Assembly: GCA_963576475.1 (NCBI GenBank)
Contig: OY754982.1
Coordinates: 15,008,217-15,072,216 of the forward strand
Direction of reading: 5' to 3'
DNA from: Molanna angustata
Lineage: Eukaryota > Arthropoda > Insecta > Trichoptera > Molannidae
Length of the DNA: 64,000 nucleotides
The position numbers and the translations under genes are program-made. Positions 23,511-35,488 of this stretch are shown in pieces. The stretch's first letter is position 1; every line of letters begins with the position of its first letter. Below the pieces are notes generated by a model. The model was not told the origin of the DNA, did not search any database, and saw only the letters and a list, made by a program, of their open reading frames with translations.

Positions 23511-26500
23511 TTACTTCATAAGTGCGTGCACAACCGCCTTGGCGTTCAGAGCTTTCAAATCGGTGTATGTCTGTCCTGTACCCACGAAAACAATGGGTTG
23601 TCCCGTAATGTAAGTCATGGATATAGCGGCGCCCACTTTATCGTCGATGGTATCAAACTTGGTCAACACGATTCCGTCGATAATGTGCGGATTGACGTTG
23701 GAACTGAAATCAGCGAGGGCCTGATTAAATTTGACCAGCTGATCCACAGCTTCATTGCCAACCAACGCTTCTCCGACAAAGAGGACCAAATCGGGCTCGT
23801 TGACCTTGATGAGTTTAGCTAAAGCTCTCATGAGTGGTTCGTTATCTTGCATTCTGCCAGCCGTGTCAATTAAGACAACGTCAACTCTGGAGTCACCTGC
23901 AAACCTGATGGCTTCCATGGCAATACCAGCGGCATCTTTTCCTAAAACAATTAGAATTGAAAATCATTCAAATATATGCAATGATAAAATATTCCATAAA
24001 CTTTCCACTATTTAATAAATTGCATTCAAAGGATATACTTGTCAAAATAAGTTTTAAAAAGTTATAAGTATTTAATATAAAGTGCATTTGTAATTACCAT
24101 AGCCTTTTTCATACAACTGCACCATCTTTCTACCAGCGTGTTTGTGATCAGGATGTAGAGCATTCAAATGACGGGTGTGTGTTCTCAATTGTTCCACTGC
24201 TCCAGCACGGAAAGTATCACAAGCTGCTATAAGTACTGATAGTTCATTCTCTATTAACCAGAAGCAAATTTTTGCTAAATTTGTTGATTTCCCTACACCA
24301 TTTACCTGCAATGTAAATACATACCTTATATAAGTACACAATGAAGCAATGTTGGAGATGGGTATCCCTCCAAAGCTTATATGCCAGGTCCAGCACCTAC
24401 TGCCGTATAAAAATACAGTCAAACACATCAGAACAATTCCGAACATACAATGGTTTACGCCAGAGCGACATACTCGCATGTCTGCTGTTTAATATAGTGC
24501 TGGAAAAAGCCATAAAGGACTCAAATATAAAGAGAAGCGGTACCATCTTTAGAAAGTCAAGTACTGACATATGAAGATGACATTGACATAATGCCTAGAA
24601 CCCTGTATTGTATGAAGGACATTTCATTAAACTTGAGTGGTGGCCAGTGACATTGGCCTTGAGAACAATGTCTTCAATACTAAATATATTATGTCAGTGA
24701 AGAAAGCTCTTCAAAATTATACACATGACGAAGGGATATGAGGAGATATTGGTGGGTGAACATCGGGTAGAATCGGTTAGATTCATCACCTACATGAGAT
24801 CATTGATAACCTCAGACAACAATATCAGCATGGAAATAAAAGGGAAGCTTGCGGTAGCTAATAGATATTAACATAGGCTACTCAAACACCTCAAGTCAAG
24901 GCTATGCAGATCGAGAACAAATACCGAAATTGGTATATTTTTTTCTTTTCCTTTTTTTTTCGTTCTTACTTTTAGTTGAAAAAAAATATATATATTTTTT
25001 TGTGTGTTCTTTCGTTTGTCCAATAAGGGATTTTTACTTTAACAAATCTTATTTTATTTTAGAATTAGTAACATTGTTCGGTTTAGATATCATTTATTTA
25101 ATTCTTTGCTTAAATATTATTTTTACTCTCCGCCACTGATATCCTTTAATTTTGTGTTATTGTTACAAATCTGCTTGTGTGTGTGTGCCACCGCACGACG
25201 TGGCTCATCAACTGTATATACTACAATAATATACTTGTAAATGGCAGGAAACTATACCAATAAATAATAGTTCTGCCAAATAAATCTAATAAAAAAAATT
25301 AAAAAAAAGTCAAGGCTAATCTCGCGAAATACTAAAGTCCTTATATACAAAACTCCGAGCAGTCCTAACGAAACCGACCAGTCCTAAAAAAGATGAAAAT
25401 ATGGTATTGGTGTTTGAAAGGAATATATTAAGGAAAATCTTTGGCCCAACTTACGATGGAGGGGCCTTGAGACTACAGTATAAACATGATGTAGAGGCAA
25501 TGTACAACGAAACAAATGTAGTCCAATTTATTAAAATTCAGCTCCTAAAAAGGTATTAGATGGAGACTATTTCTGGAGGAGGTAAGGGTCCCGTGATGGA
25601 ATGTAGCGTCAGTGATGATGATGATATAACTACACAACAAGGATAATTAATTTACGATAAGTCATTGCACAAATAACAACCTGTTTTGGTTCTGCTTATT
25701 ATATGTATTTGATGTAATAATAAATAAAATATTACCCCGCAGAATGACATAACATATGGTCTTCCCTTCTTCTTCGCTTCGAGACAGTCACGCAATATAT
25801 CAACTCTCCTCTTTGGAGACAAAATCTGGACCAATGATTCCGTGAGAGTATTCTTCACTGTTTTAGCGATTGTCTCAAAAGTACCAAGTATCTGAAAAAA
25901 AGAAAAGATATTTATGAAAAAATAGCCTCGAAATATTAATATTGTAGTTAGCGTGGAATCAAACATTGTTCTGCAAATATTTATATTTTTCACAAAAATA
26001 TAATTATATTTTGTACTTAAGTGAACCCAACTTTTGTAAAACTAAAATCAGACATTTGATTTATCAATCACATTTATTTAACTCCTAGTAGATTTTTGCA
26101 ATACCTACCAATTACATACAAAATAAAAACATCATTACTATTTTTTTAAACATTGAAAACAACATTTTTATAAAAATTGACTCTTGAAAGCTAACAAAAA
26201 AAAAGGTTTCAAGTCCTAATATATTTTTTTCCTAAGAAAGACACATTCAGTCAAATTATATTTTTATGAAAATTTCTTTAATATAATATTATTGACTCCC
26301 GACAGGGAAGAATTCCGATATTTTCATATATGCAACTATAAAAATATTTAAATAATATTACACAACATATCAATTATGGTCATTTAGTTTCAATTAAATT
26401 AAATCTTTTAAAAATTCATCTTCAAACGAATTGTTTTTAATGTTACCTTTCCTTCTAATTTAGCGGAAACAGAATCACATAGTTTCTTGGCAATATCTGA

Positions 26501-29500
26501 AGCGACATTCTTTGAGATGAGATGATCTTGTAACTTATCCAAAGCTGGTTTCATGGTTTCAGGTGTAAGAGCTTTTGATCCAACTAGACCTTAAAATTCA
26601 ATGGGTAACATTCTAATTATAGCTAATTTTCTAAAAAAATTTGTACATCGTAAGTGGATAATATAACACACACTATAAATATATATTCTCTGCTATCTAA
26701 TATTTTATTTATTTGTTAACAAATAATAAATTCCAATACATAGTAAAAAAAATATGGGGTTGGGTAAATATAAGTCTTTTAATAAATAAACAGTGAAAAT
26801 AAGACGAGCATTTTATGTTACGCCATCATAAAGATTCAACAAAAATTGACTGTCGAAAACTAAACAAAATAAAAAATAATGTTTTTTCAAGTGACCACTT
26901 TGAAAGTATATAAATATACAAAAGCTCGATAAAAATTGATGAACTACTATGACAGATCTTAAGTTCTATGGGTACCTGATTTCTCTGGATTCCTCTATAA
27001 TATTCTACTTCATTTCTATTGAGATAAACATAGTTATCTTAAAAAGATAAAAATACAATGTACCCTTAAATATACTGAAGACACCACCAGACGATTGCTT
27101 TGAATTAGTTTTGTTTGAATGTTGGACATTTGGTGTTGTGTTCTCATCGTCCTCACTATATTCATCTTCAGACTCCACTTCCAAGTCTTTTATGACACCT
27201 TGCATTTGCCCAACAATCTGAAAACGATACAAAATGAAAAATGTCTTTTGAAATATTTACTAATGGAGAATATTTTACTATACGAGGCAATCCCAAAAGT
27301 ACCCAGCCTGATGTAGTTGTTTAAAAATAATTACTTTGCAAGAATGTACCAACCTTATAAAGTTTAAGTTTGAAGTTTGACAACACTATGTTGTTCACTA
27401 TTTCTTTGACAACCAATCAATAGAGAACGCTCTCTGTGAATTTGTAAACATGGAAAAAATTGGTCATCGTTATGCGATACAATGCTTTCGATTGAAAGAC
27501 CTCAGTCCAACCAATATCAACGCGGAGTTAGATTCTACTCTGGGGGAGTCCACTCCTTCGTTTACAATGATAAAATATTAGGTGGCAGAGCTTAAACGAG
27601 GATGTGCGAGCTGCCAAGATGAACATTGCAGTAGTTGACCAAATGAGGTGACCGCATCAGAAATGTTGAATAAAATCCAGAAAATATTATTGGATGACTG
27701 ACAACTGAAAGTGCGCGAACTAGTAGGTATGGAAGGCATTTCAAAAAGTTCTGTGCATCACATATTGACTGAAAATTTGTTCATGAGAAAGTTTTGCGCA
27801 AAATGGATGCGATTATTCACAATGGAATAAAAATAGCATCATGAGGATGTTTCAATTGAGACTTTGATGAAGTTTCACAATAATAAAACGGAGTTTTTGC
27901 GTTGATTTAAGACCTTGGATGAAACGTGGATCCATCACTACACACCTGAGATGACAAAACAATCAAATAAATGGATTGAAAGGGGAGAATTGGCTCCAAG
28001 AAGGCGAAGACAGTTCTATCTGCTTGCAAGGTCATTTAGAAAAACGGTCGCATTTAGTGAAGAAGAAAGTTTTGTTTCATCGGTTATAGCGATGGCCAAA
28101 ATCAATAAGTTAAATTTCGAATAGCTTCCTCACGCACCCTATTCACCAGATTTTGCATCTTCGGATTATTTTCTGTTTCCATACTTGAAAAAATAGCTTA
28201 ATAGATTTGCAAACAATAGAGGTGGAATCTACTGTTTATAGCTATTTTGAGGAGCTCAACGATTCTCACTATAAACAGGGTATCTGTAAAAGGAGGTGGA
28301 ACTAAAAGGAGTCTATGTAGAGAAATAAAGATATTTATTCCCAATTTTTATGCGTTTTCTTTATTAGGTTAGGTACTTCTGGGTTCGCTCTCATACACGT
28401 CAAAAATCCAAATAAATAGTATCCTAACTTTTAGTAATTTAATTCAGATAAACACATCAAACAAAAATGGTAAAATCAAATAGAGCCTAAACGATATTAT
28501 AGAATTGACAGCAGAAAATAGATTGCGTCTCCTCAAACATCATTTGCTTTAAAGACATATTTGGATAATTATATTAAGAACATTCAATGTACATTGCAAC
28601 ATTATAATATCGAGGGGTGAAAGTATATTTGTTTTAAGCGACATTTTTCGATACTGACATTATCTTTAAAGCCAGGGTTGTATTTTCAATGAAAATTATA
28701 CGTAGGTAAACAATAGTTTAAGAAATAATCCCTAATATTTTAAACACTTGATACATTTCACTGCCCATTAGGGCACAATACCATGTACCGTTACACCGAA
28801 AAAACCAGCCATTACCATAAATCAATTCATTATATTCAATTTCACTAATTATCTAAATAGGGATTGGTTAAAAAATAAATAGTCTCAACCAACCAGAGTA
28901 AAGTAAATTTATTTCATTTTTGTATTGTATAATATCAATAGTTTTAAATGACCAATCACAAGAACCTGTAAGCTCCTCCTACATAATTAATCTATAAATA
29001 TAAGTAAAATTTGTCAAAATAGTCATAAGCTAGTTAATGCCCTAACAAGGCGAAATAGGCCTATCGCGCAGAATAAAATTAATGAAGAATCAAAAAGTCT
29101 TTACTTTTAATTATAGATATAGCTCCTCTTGTAAATTTATAAAACGTCGCTTAAAACAAATAGTCTTTCACCCCTCAATATGAATGTGATATCACAATCC
29201 AAGACTTAATATTGTTGTACAAGTACTAAGTGAATAATTAAAATATTAACTTACATCATTTTCAGGCGTAAAATCAGATTTCACATCTTCCGGTTTATCT
29301 TTTGATCGATCAAGGTCTGGAACGTCACGTGTTCCCCCTCCAAGTTCCCAAACTCGAGGCTTCTTACCAGCTTTATCAGCCTGTGGACTCTTGGGAGATT
29401 TAGATCTATGAATCATTATCAAAAAGTGAGCTTAAGAAATCTTAAATCTTAATATGAAATTATATTCATAAAAAAAAAATATGACATAATATTGTAGTTA

Positions 29501-32500
29501 ATTTTTGCGGTAAATTATAATCTTCTTTTTTACAAACTACTTAACTGTCAATCTAGAGACCCATGAGATTCGAGGAGTATTAGACATCTCTATTTACATT
29601 ATATTCAACTTAAATGTGAGATACGTACATAAAATACTAATTAATTAATTTATTTATTTATTTACTCATTAACGGCATAAATTGCCTTTTACAAGCATAT
29701 GTTAAAATATACATACTAAGAACAATCATAGAAAAGAAAACAATTATATACTTAGTAAAAAAAGAAAATATAACAAAAAGTCAATAAAATAATATGTGAA
29801 GCAACTAAATATAAAAAAAAAACTTATGACACAAACAACAGCAGCAGAAACAGTGCAACTTAAAAATATATTTGTTTACAATAATATTTGTAAAAAAAAA
29901 AACATAAATAGTCAACTAGATATTAATGAAAACACTAATTTGTTTAAGTTTCACTATTTAATTTAAAACTGGCACTGACCGGTATCGATCTGTTGAAGAT
30001 CATCGTCAGAGTGCGCGAAAATGAATGTGAATGTGTCTGCCTTCGTGACTCAGTTGGTTGGGTATCTAACTGCTGATCCAAAGGTCCCGGGTTCGATTCC
30101 CGATGAAAGCACAGTTTTTAATTGTGTTTTCAGTCTGGATCTGTGAGACGATTAATATCGTAAGTCTCCAGAATGTGGCAACTTGTTATTGGGTGCGTGT
30201 TAAATAAATATTTGACATAGTACCTGTTAGTTGCCCGAGAAGAAATATTAAAATAAAAGAATATAATTGAAATATTGGTACACAACCTTTTTTTTTTGTA
30301 AAGTTCTATCAGTTCGATTAGTATTGCCAGAAAGAACTGATGAAGAAAACTGGAAAACAAAACAGTATGGTAAATATGTGTGATGAATATAAAATTTAGC
30401 AATGTTGAAGTAGAGAGAAAAACTGATAAAAAAAAAGGTTGTGTACCAATATTTCTATTATATTTATACTCTGTTCACATTCATTTTCGCGCACTCTGAC
30501 GATGATCTTCAACAGATCGATACCGGTCAGTGCCAGTTTTAAATTAAATAGTGAAACTTAAACAAATTAGTGTTTTCATTTATACCTAGTATAATGGAGT
30601 TTCACCACGAATTATCCGTCGACAAAATTAACAAGATAAATAGTCAAGACTCATTCATTATATGTAATCATTTCATTAGATGCAACAACTAACTCTTGTA
30701 TGCACCATAACCCAATGCAAAGACATAGATTTGCTCAAAATTATTTGCAAGTCTTGGAAGTCTGTCTCTGCATTGGTGAGCTAATACAGGAAACTGAAAA
30801 ATGATTAATAACTTTTGTCTATAATGCTATGTAATTTTTTATATACATACATTTGACTGCGTAATTTATGTTTAATTTGTAAAAAAATAACATCAACAGA
30901 TTGAATACCTACCATACAATTTTTGATCAATTTTTATTTGAAAACAACTTACACTTTTTCTGTTTTTTTCTTTCCAGAAGCAATCTTCTGTGCTAATTTA
31001 GCTCTATTGATAGCGATCAAGTCTTCCTCCACTTCTTCTACTTCTATTTTTTCATTTTTGGGTTTTGATTCAACAATTTTCACTGTGAAATAAAGGATGG
31101 AATAAAAATTCACATTATATTGATTATATTCATTAAATAAAAGCTTGTGTTAATAGAGATATAACAAATTCTATAATTCATAACTTTTTGTGTCAACAGA
31201 TTTGAAATCCATTTTAAAATTAACAAATAAATAATAGAAACGCCGTATTTTTCCACAGATTTGATTTATTATGACCGATCGTTTTCGTATGTTTTTAATT
31301 CTATAAAATAAAATTCTATATTTCCAGAACGCAGGTATAGGTAAGTTAATCGCAACCCCGATTATTGTGGATTCGTTATAATGCAGTTTTTTTTACAATC
31401 TTCACAATCAGCTTATGCAGTTTTTAGAAGAAAACAACGAAGATTATGAGTGAATAAGGCCCGTAAAATGTGAATGTGCGTATTATTTGACAGTTTAAGA
31501 CAAATTTTACCTAATAAATGTACAAAAGCCAAATTAATGGCATAATTTGCCTTTTACATAATATTAGAATTAATTATTAATTAATTAATTATACTCATTG
31601 AAAACACCAATATAGAATAATAAAAATAAAACATATAAATTACTTGGTAAAAATGAAATCAAGCGTAAAGAAAATAAAAACTTACAAAAAAAGATAAGTA
31701 TAATTGAAATAAAATAAAAAATAAGAAAAAACTTTAAATTCAATTAAAAAGAGCAATTTTATACAAGATATAAAATAACAAAAACATTTGCAAATATACA
31801 AATCTGCACTATCACAATTTGTCTCTCTCATATAAAGAAAGATAGATGGAATGGTTTATAAGTATATGAAATTATTTTTTAATGTGTATTTTATATTTTT
31901 TAATGTGTATGAAATGTGTATTTTATAAATAGTGTTTTTCAATGTTTTTTTTAATCCCCCATTTATTGCAGAATTTCATTTATCGTGAATCCCTCGCGAA
32001 GAATGAGGGGTTAACCTCTAAGTTAGTATGGCCGTACCCGTATGGCGGGAAATGTCATTGCAAATCGAAGTATGGCCGTACCGGTACGGCTATGGTCATA
32101 CAGACTTTATTAGTAAGTAAAGGTCAGAAATGGAACCAATAGTTGAAGCTATCTGAAATGATCATACGATTTTTCAATAAAAACTTTATTTTTTTACCTA
32201 ATTATTGTGTCGGGAGTCGTCAAACGTAATACTTTTTATTTTAAATTTTTATATTTAAAATAACTCACTCTGTATAGGTATGTACATCATACCAAAACTC
32301 ACTAACATAGAGGTTAACTGTATATAATAATGTTAAAAATACTAAAATCAATTCAATGAATGAGTATTATTTTTTTTAAATATTAAAAATAACAATATTA
32401 AATAATCTTAACCAAATATGTACCTATTATTTTAACAAGACTATGGCCCGGTATCACAGTCGGCCCTCAACTCATTGAGTTTGTTAAACTCAAGATTAAT

Positions 32501-33807
32501 GTTAAGGGGAGATTGAATCCATTTCCATATTACAGTGCAATATGACATGTCAGTTACTAAATCTTCAATTATAGACATATTTTACTTTTTCTGTGGTTAT
32601 TATCTGTCAAATATTAAATAACCTCAAATAATACGTACTATAAAACGGTACGCTACGACTTGAAATACTATTGTTTTATTATCCAACATGGTAAATTTAA
32701 TTTTTTTTACCAAAATAATGCTTTTAAATGCCCATGTTCATTTCAATATGGCTGTCAGTTTGTTTTGTTGTGTGGCGCCACTGTCAATACAACTAACGCC
32801 ACTAGTGATAGAACACTGAAACTACACTTGTTGCCTAACGCCTCTAGTGATAGAACACTGAAACTACATGCGTTGCCTAGCAAATGACAGTTAACTCACC
32901 GTTAAGTACTTAATCCGCCAGAAATGTTGAGTTAAATACTTGTTGTTTTAGTGACGTATTTGACGGAAGATTAGGCCTAAACGGACACTGTAATACGCTA
33001 TATTTTTGTAAAACTTGAGTTTAGCTCTTAAACTGAGACTGTAATACCGGCCCATAAGCAACTAAGTAATTAGTAGACATACCGCTTTTCTTTGTTTCCT
33101 TCTCATCTCCCTTTCTTTCAATCATAGATGAAATAGTTTTTTTTGATTTTAGTGAATCTTCAAAAGTTCTCATTTGTTTGGGAATCTTAGCTTGAGCTTT
33201 ACCTAAACAAAATGAAAAATATAAGTGCCCTTGCATTTAAAAAATAAATATATTATGACATAAATTAATGTTTATTGAGATTTATGATTAATTAATATCA
33301 TATCTGTGATGACGTACCCCAATTTTCCGAATCTTGTAAAACTTGATGGAATACATCACTAAAAGCAAAATCTTGAAATATGTTTGCACTTTGTAATTCA
33401 TTTTTATATTTGTCACGAAATTCAAGATGAATGTCATTTAAAAACTTATCTACATACGACAGCTGCAAGATTTTTTGATAAGCTACTACAAAAATTAGCT
33501 CAAATTCATTATCAAGTTTATATTGCAATTTCAATGACTTGTGATCAAAGGAATTGTTTCCAGTTCTCTCCTGAAATGAAAAGAAAACACAAATATCGAA
33601 ATATTAAAATTGTACTGTAAGGATATAAAGTATTGAGGAATTAGATTGATTAACATTTCACATATGGAATATTATTGGATTATATTTTACCTGCAAAATG
33701 ACACTTCGAATAAGGGCATTTACAGAAGGCGTAAATATTTCGTTAGTACTTTGGAAATACCAAAGCACAATACCACCTTTGCTGAAAATAGTGAATAAAT
33801 CTAGCAT
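23511..33807 (-). CDS. SRPRA: Signal recognition particle receptor subunit alpha (docking protein)
   Basis: Ten exons (minus): 33807-33691, 33570-33318, 33202-33083, 31082-30953, 29405-29255, 27217-27064, 26589-26447, 25891-25736, 24305-24098, 23941-23511. All are GT-AG and all phases agree, giving 1863 nt and 620 aa (human 638). N-terminal SRX domain (about 1-150, [19 protein letters not shown]) anchors to the ER through SRP receptor beta; a charged linker follows, including [11 protein letters not shown]; then N domain (about 310-400) and SRP-type GTPase. G1 GVNGVGKST (408-416), DTFRAGA (438-444), DTAGR (503-507), TKFD (571-574) and GTGQ (598-601) are all intact. It pairs with SRP54 to dock ribosome-nascent chains at the translocon. 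The introns carry many transposons, but no coding damage is seen. Head-to-tail with Usf. Confidence 0.97.
24335..25622 (+). pseudogene. Decayed RT-bearing LINE in SRPRA intron, antisense
   Basis: Pieces of a reverse transcriptase are readable in shifting plus frames: '[18 protein letters not shown]', '[20 protein letters not shown]' (RT motif 4 region), '[11 protein letters not shown]' (altered YADD box), and '[16 protein letters not shown]' near the 3' end at 25.43 kb. It ends in 'gatgatgatgat'. A separate poly(A)-tailed insertion (24905-25306) splits it. It starts within about 30 bases of the exon at 24098-24305. Confidence 0.7.
24905..25306 (+). mobile_element. Poly(A)-tailed retro-insertion with 12-bp target duplication
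   Basis: Exact 12-bp repeats 'aagtcaaggcta' flank the segment (24893-24904, 25307-25318), and the insert ends in 'aaaaaaaattaaaaaaaa'. This is classic LINE-mediated insertion into the older LINE. No ORF is recognised. It could be a LINE 3'UTR fragment or a SINE. Confidence 0.7.
27283..28393 (+). mobile_element. Mariner element with dead transposase, in SRPRA intron
   Basis: Inverted ends 'cgaggcaatcccaaaagtacc' (left) and 'ggtacttctgggttcgctctca' (right) lie between TA dinucleotides. The transposase starts at about 27450 ([16 protein letters not shown]) and is broken by several stops and shifts. Landmarks: '[19 protein letters not shown]', catalytic '[20 protein letters not shown]', and '[23 protein letters not shown]' containing the second and third acidic-box region. 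At 1.1 kb it is shorter than a full mariner (about 1.3 kb), with internal loss after the WIHHYTPE box. Confidence 0.85.
28610..29178. mobile_element. TIR element with TA target site in SRPRA intron
   Basis: 'tcgaggggtgaaagtatatt' with 'tgttttaagcgac' is inverted at the right as 'gtcgcttaaaacaaatag' and 'ctttcacccctcaa'. TA flanks both ends. It is 569 bp and non-coding. Confidence 0.7.
29925..30580. repeat. Perfect 107-bp inverted repeat element, arm split by a SINE
   Basis: Left arm 29925-30031 and right arm 30475-30580 are exact reverse complements as far as I can read. A second inverted pair lies just inside: 'atattggtacacaacctttt' and 'aaaaggttgtgtaccaatat'. The SINE at 30036-30262 sits between outer and inner left arms. 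The arms contain the motif 'ctgacgatgatcttcaacag...gataccggtcag', similar to a hammerhead-like core. It is intronic in SRPRA. Confidence 0.8.
30036..30262 (+). mobile_element. tRNA-derived SINE, family B (full copy)
   Basis: The A-box-like 'gactcagttggttgggtat' and B-box 'cccgggttcgattcccg' define a pol III promoter. They are followed by a conserved body, 'tctggatctgtgagacgatt', 'gtctccagaatgtggcaac', 'attgggtgcgtgtt', and a 3' tail, 'tttgacatagta', 'ctgttagttgcccgagaag'. Other copies are at 41.07 kb and 58.1 kb. The tail is the source of the 79-bp array in ihog. Confidence 0.85.
32444..33054 (-). mobile_element. TIR element, second copy of the 8.2-kb family
   Basis: Inverted ends TGGCCCGGTATCACAGTC and 'gactgtaataccggccca' lie between TA dinucleotides (32442-32443, 33055-33056). 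Orientation is opposite to 8166-8708. It contains a short internal duplication of 'cactagtgatagaacactga'. It ends only about 28 bases from the 5' splice site of the SRPRA exon 33083-33202. Confidence 0.75.
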
Positions 33808-34159
33808 TTTTATAATAATAATTTAACATTAAATAAATATTTTGTCATTCAAACTTGATAATGACGTATCGCACACACGTCACTTTTCTTTACTAATTTA
33901 ATTTCAGATTTTTCTATGCTTAAAAACGTCTATGGAAAAATTTAAGGCTGAAAAAATGGAAAAATGACAAATATTATGATTTCATGAATGAATATTATGA
34001 TATTATCAAATGTACTCCAAACATTTCGAAAAAATAATATCAAAGTACGTCTTAAATATTATGGTGCTAACTTTTAGCTGAGATGTCACACACAAGTGGG
34101 GGGGGAGAAATGACAATAAATAAAGAAAATGTCTACCACAATATAAATAAATATATTAT

Positions 34160-34325
34160 ATAAAAAATGAACATGTCCTTGTTAAATAAGTACATATACG
34201 TCTTCCTACATTCCCTAAATAAAGCATAAATGCTAGGTGAACGAAATCGGTCGAGGCAGGATTCAAACTCGCGACCACTGGATAACTAGCCCAGCGCGCT
34301 AACCACTCTGCTATCATATGAAGAG
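34160..34325 (-). mobile_element. tRNA-derived SINE, family A
   Basis: Same landmarks as at 10.9 kb: 'aacatgtccttgtt', 'tacattccctaaa', 'cgaaatcggtcgaggcagg', 'cagcgcgctaacc'. It lies upstream of the SRPRA start codon. Confidence 0.75.
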
Positions 34326-34557
34326 ACAGCAAGTCAAAAAACGACAACACGTTATCCATATGCATACATACATGTGACGCGACCTCCCCTGTTCGCGTTA
34401 TTTTTATTTAAATTCGGCGCCAAATCAGCTGACCACAAACAAACATTTATGATAAAATAGTGTGTGAAAATTAAATTGTAAGAAAAAAAAAATTGACAAT
34501 AAGACATAACCTGAAATGTGACAATACAAGTGACAGATGACAGTCGAAATTAGACAC

Positions 34558-34964
34558 GCGTCGTGTCGACACGGACCGCGCTCACTGTGGCCAGAGCAGC
34601 TGCAGACCGCACCAGAGGGTGTCGGTTAGGCTCGCTCCACACCGGCAGCCATGGATGTGACACCTGGAGTGCCGAGATGGATCGGCGCACCACCATTCGG
34701 CGAGAGAGCCGCTTTCCTGGACTGAAGCGGGCGCTGAGTTTGGAAAGTGTTCCAAACGCTGATGGGTCGCGCTGGACCCTGGAGCAACGGCCTGCGTCTC
34801 CTTGAGACTCGCGCCGCCGCTGTCGCTCCCGCCAGTCACCCAACCGGCATCTGCCGGTGTCTGGGACCCGAGGTTGCTGTCGCCGATAGCCTTGCCCCTT
34901 CGCCCATCGACGACGATCCATTCCGGCATTGGCGGTGCATCAGCACGCCCATGGCCGAGACGAG
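34558..34964. mobile_element. GC-rich insertion with 12-bp target duplication
   Basis: A 407-bp block, strikingly GC-rich against the AT-rich surroundings, is bracketed by exact 12-mers 'gaaattagacac' (34546-34557, 34965-34976). There are no inverted ends and no poly(A). Long overlapping frames on both strands (123 aa and 115 aa minus, 80 aa plus) reflect base composition. One end carries the palindrome 'gtgtcgacac'. A target duplication of this length fits LINE-type retrotransposition, perhaps a 5' fragment or processed RNA. I do not recognise the sequence. Confidence 0.6.
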
Positions 34965-34976
34965 GAAATTAGACAC

Positions 34977-35488
34977 TTGACATTTGTGTATCGTCAGACC
35001 ACGGCTTCAATTATCGTTTACTTTTTTATGCATCTCGTCCAGCGAGGTAATGTGTGGAATATTTAATTCCATAACGGACATTGAAAAAGAAAGGTGAGCT
35101 CGAACCTCAAAGCCTCTTGGGAGGAGGGTATCACAAAGAAACCCAAATTTCATTATTTTACTTTGGACAAATGTATTTCTTTTATTAATTCTAGAAACAG
35201 CTTATAACGGGTCCCCAGGCCTTGTTCATATATTTTAACATTATCTTTTGTACTGAAAATAAATTTAAAATGTAAAATGCATTAAGTAGATTCCTGGAAT
35301 CTTGGTTTTCATCCGGCGGTACAGGTTAGTTCTTCAGTTGAACACCCCCCCCCCCCTCCCCTACTCCATGTTCCACGGGCGCCGGGTCGCCCGGCTGTGT
35401 CCAGTCAGTGGTAATCGGTCAGTGTTCAATGAGTGGTTGTGTGTCAAGTCCCGTCTGAGAGTTCAGCCATGACATATACGTAGTCTAA
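34977..35488. other. Intergenic stretch with poly-C tract
   Basis: No gene found. A run of 13-14 C, interrupted once by T, begins at about 35345. It sits in a locally GC-rich patch (35330-35410). Confidence 0.45.

Noticed and set aside
34550..34929. Overlapping 115-123-aa minus ORFs and an 80-aa plus ORF
   Set aside because: High GC content explains long open frames on both strands; no domain, and they sit inside an insertion with target duplication.
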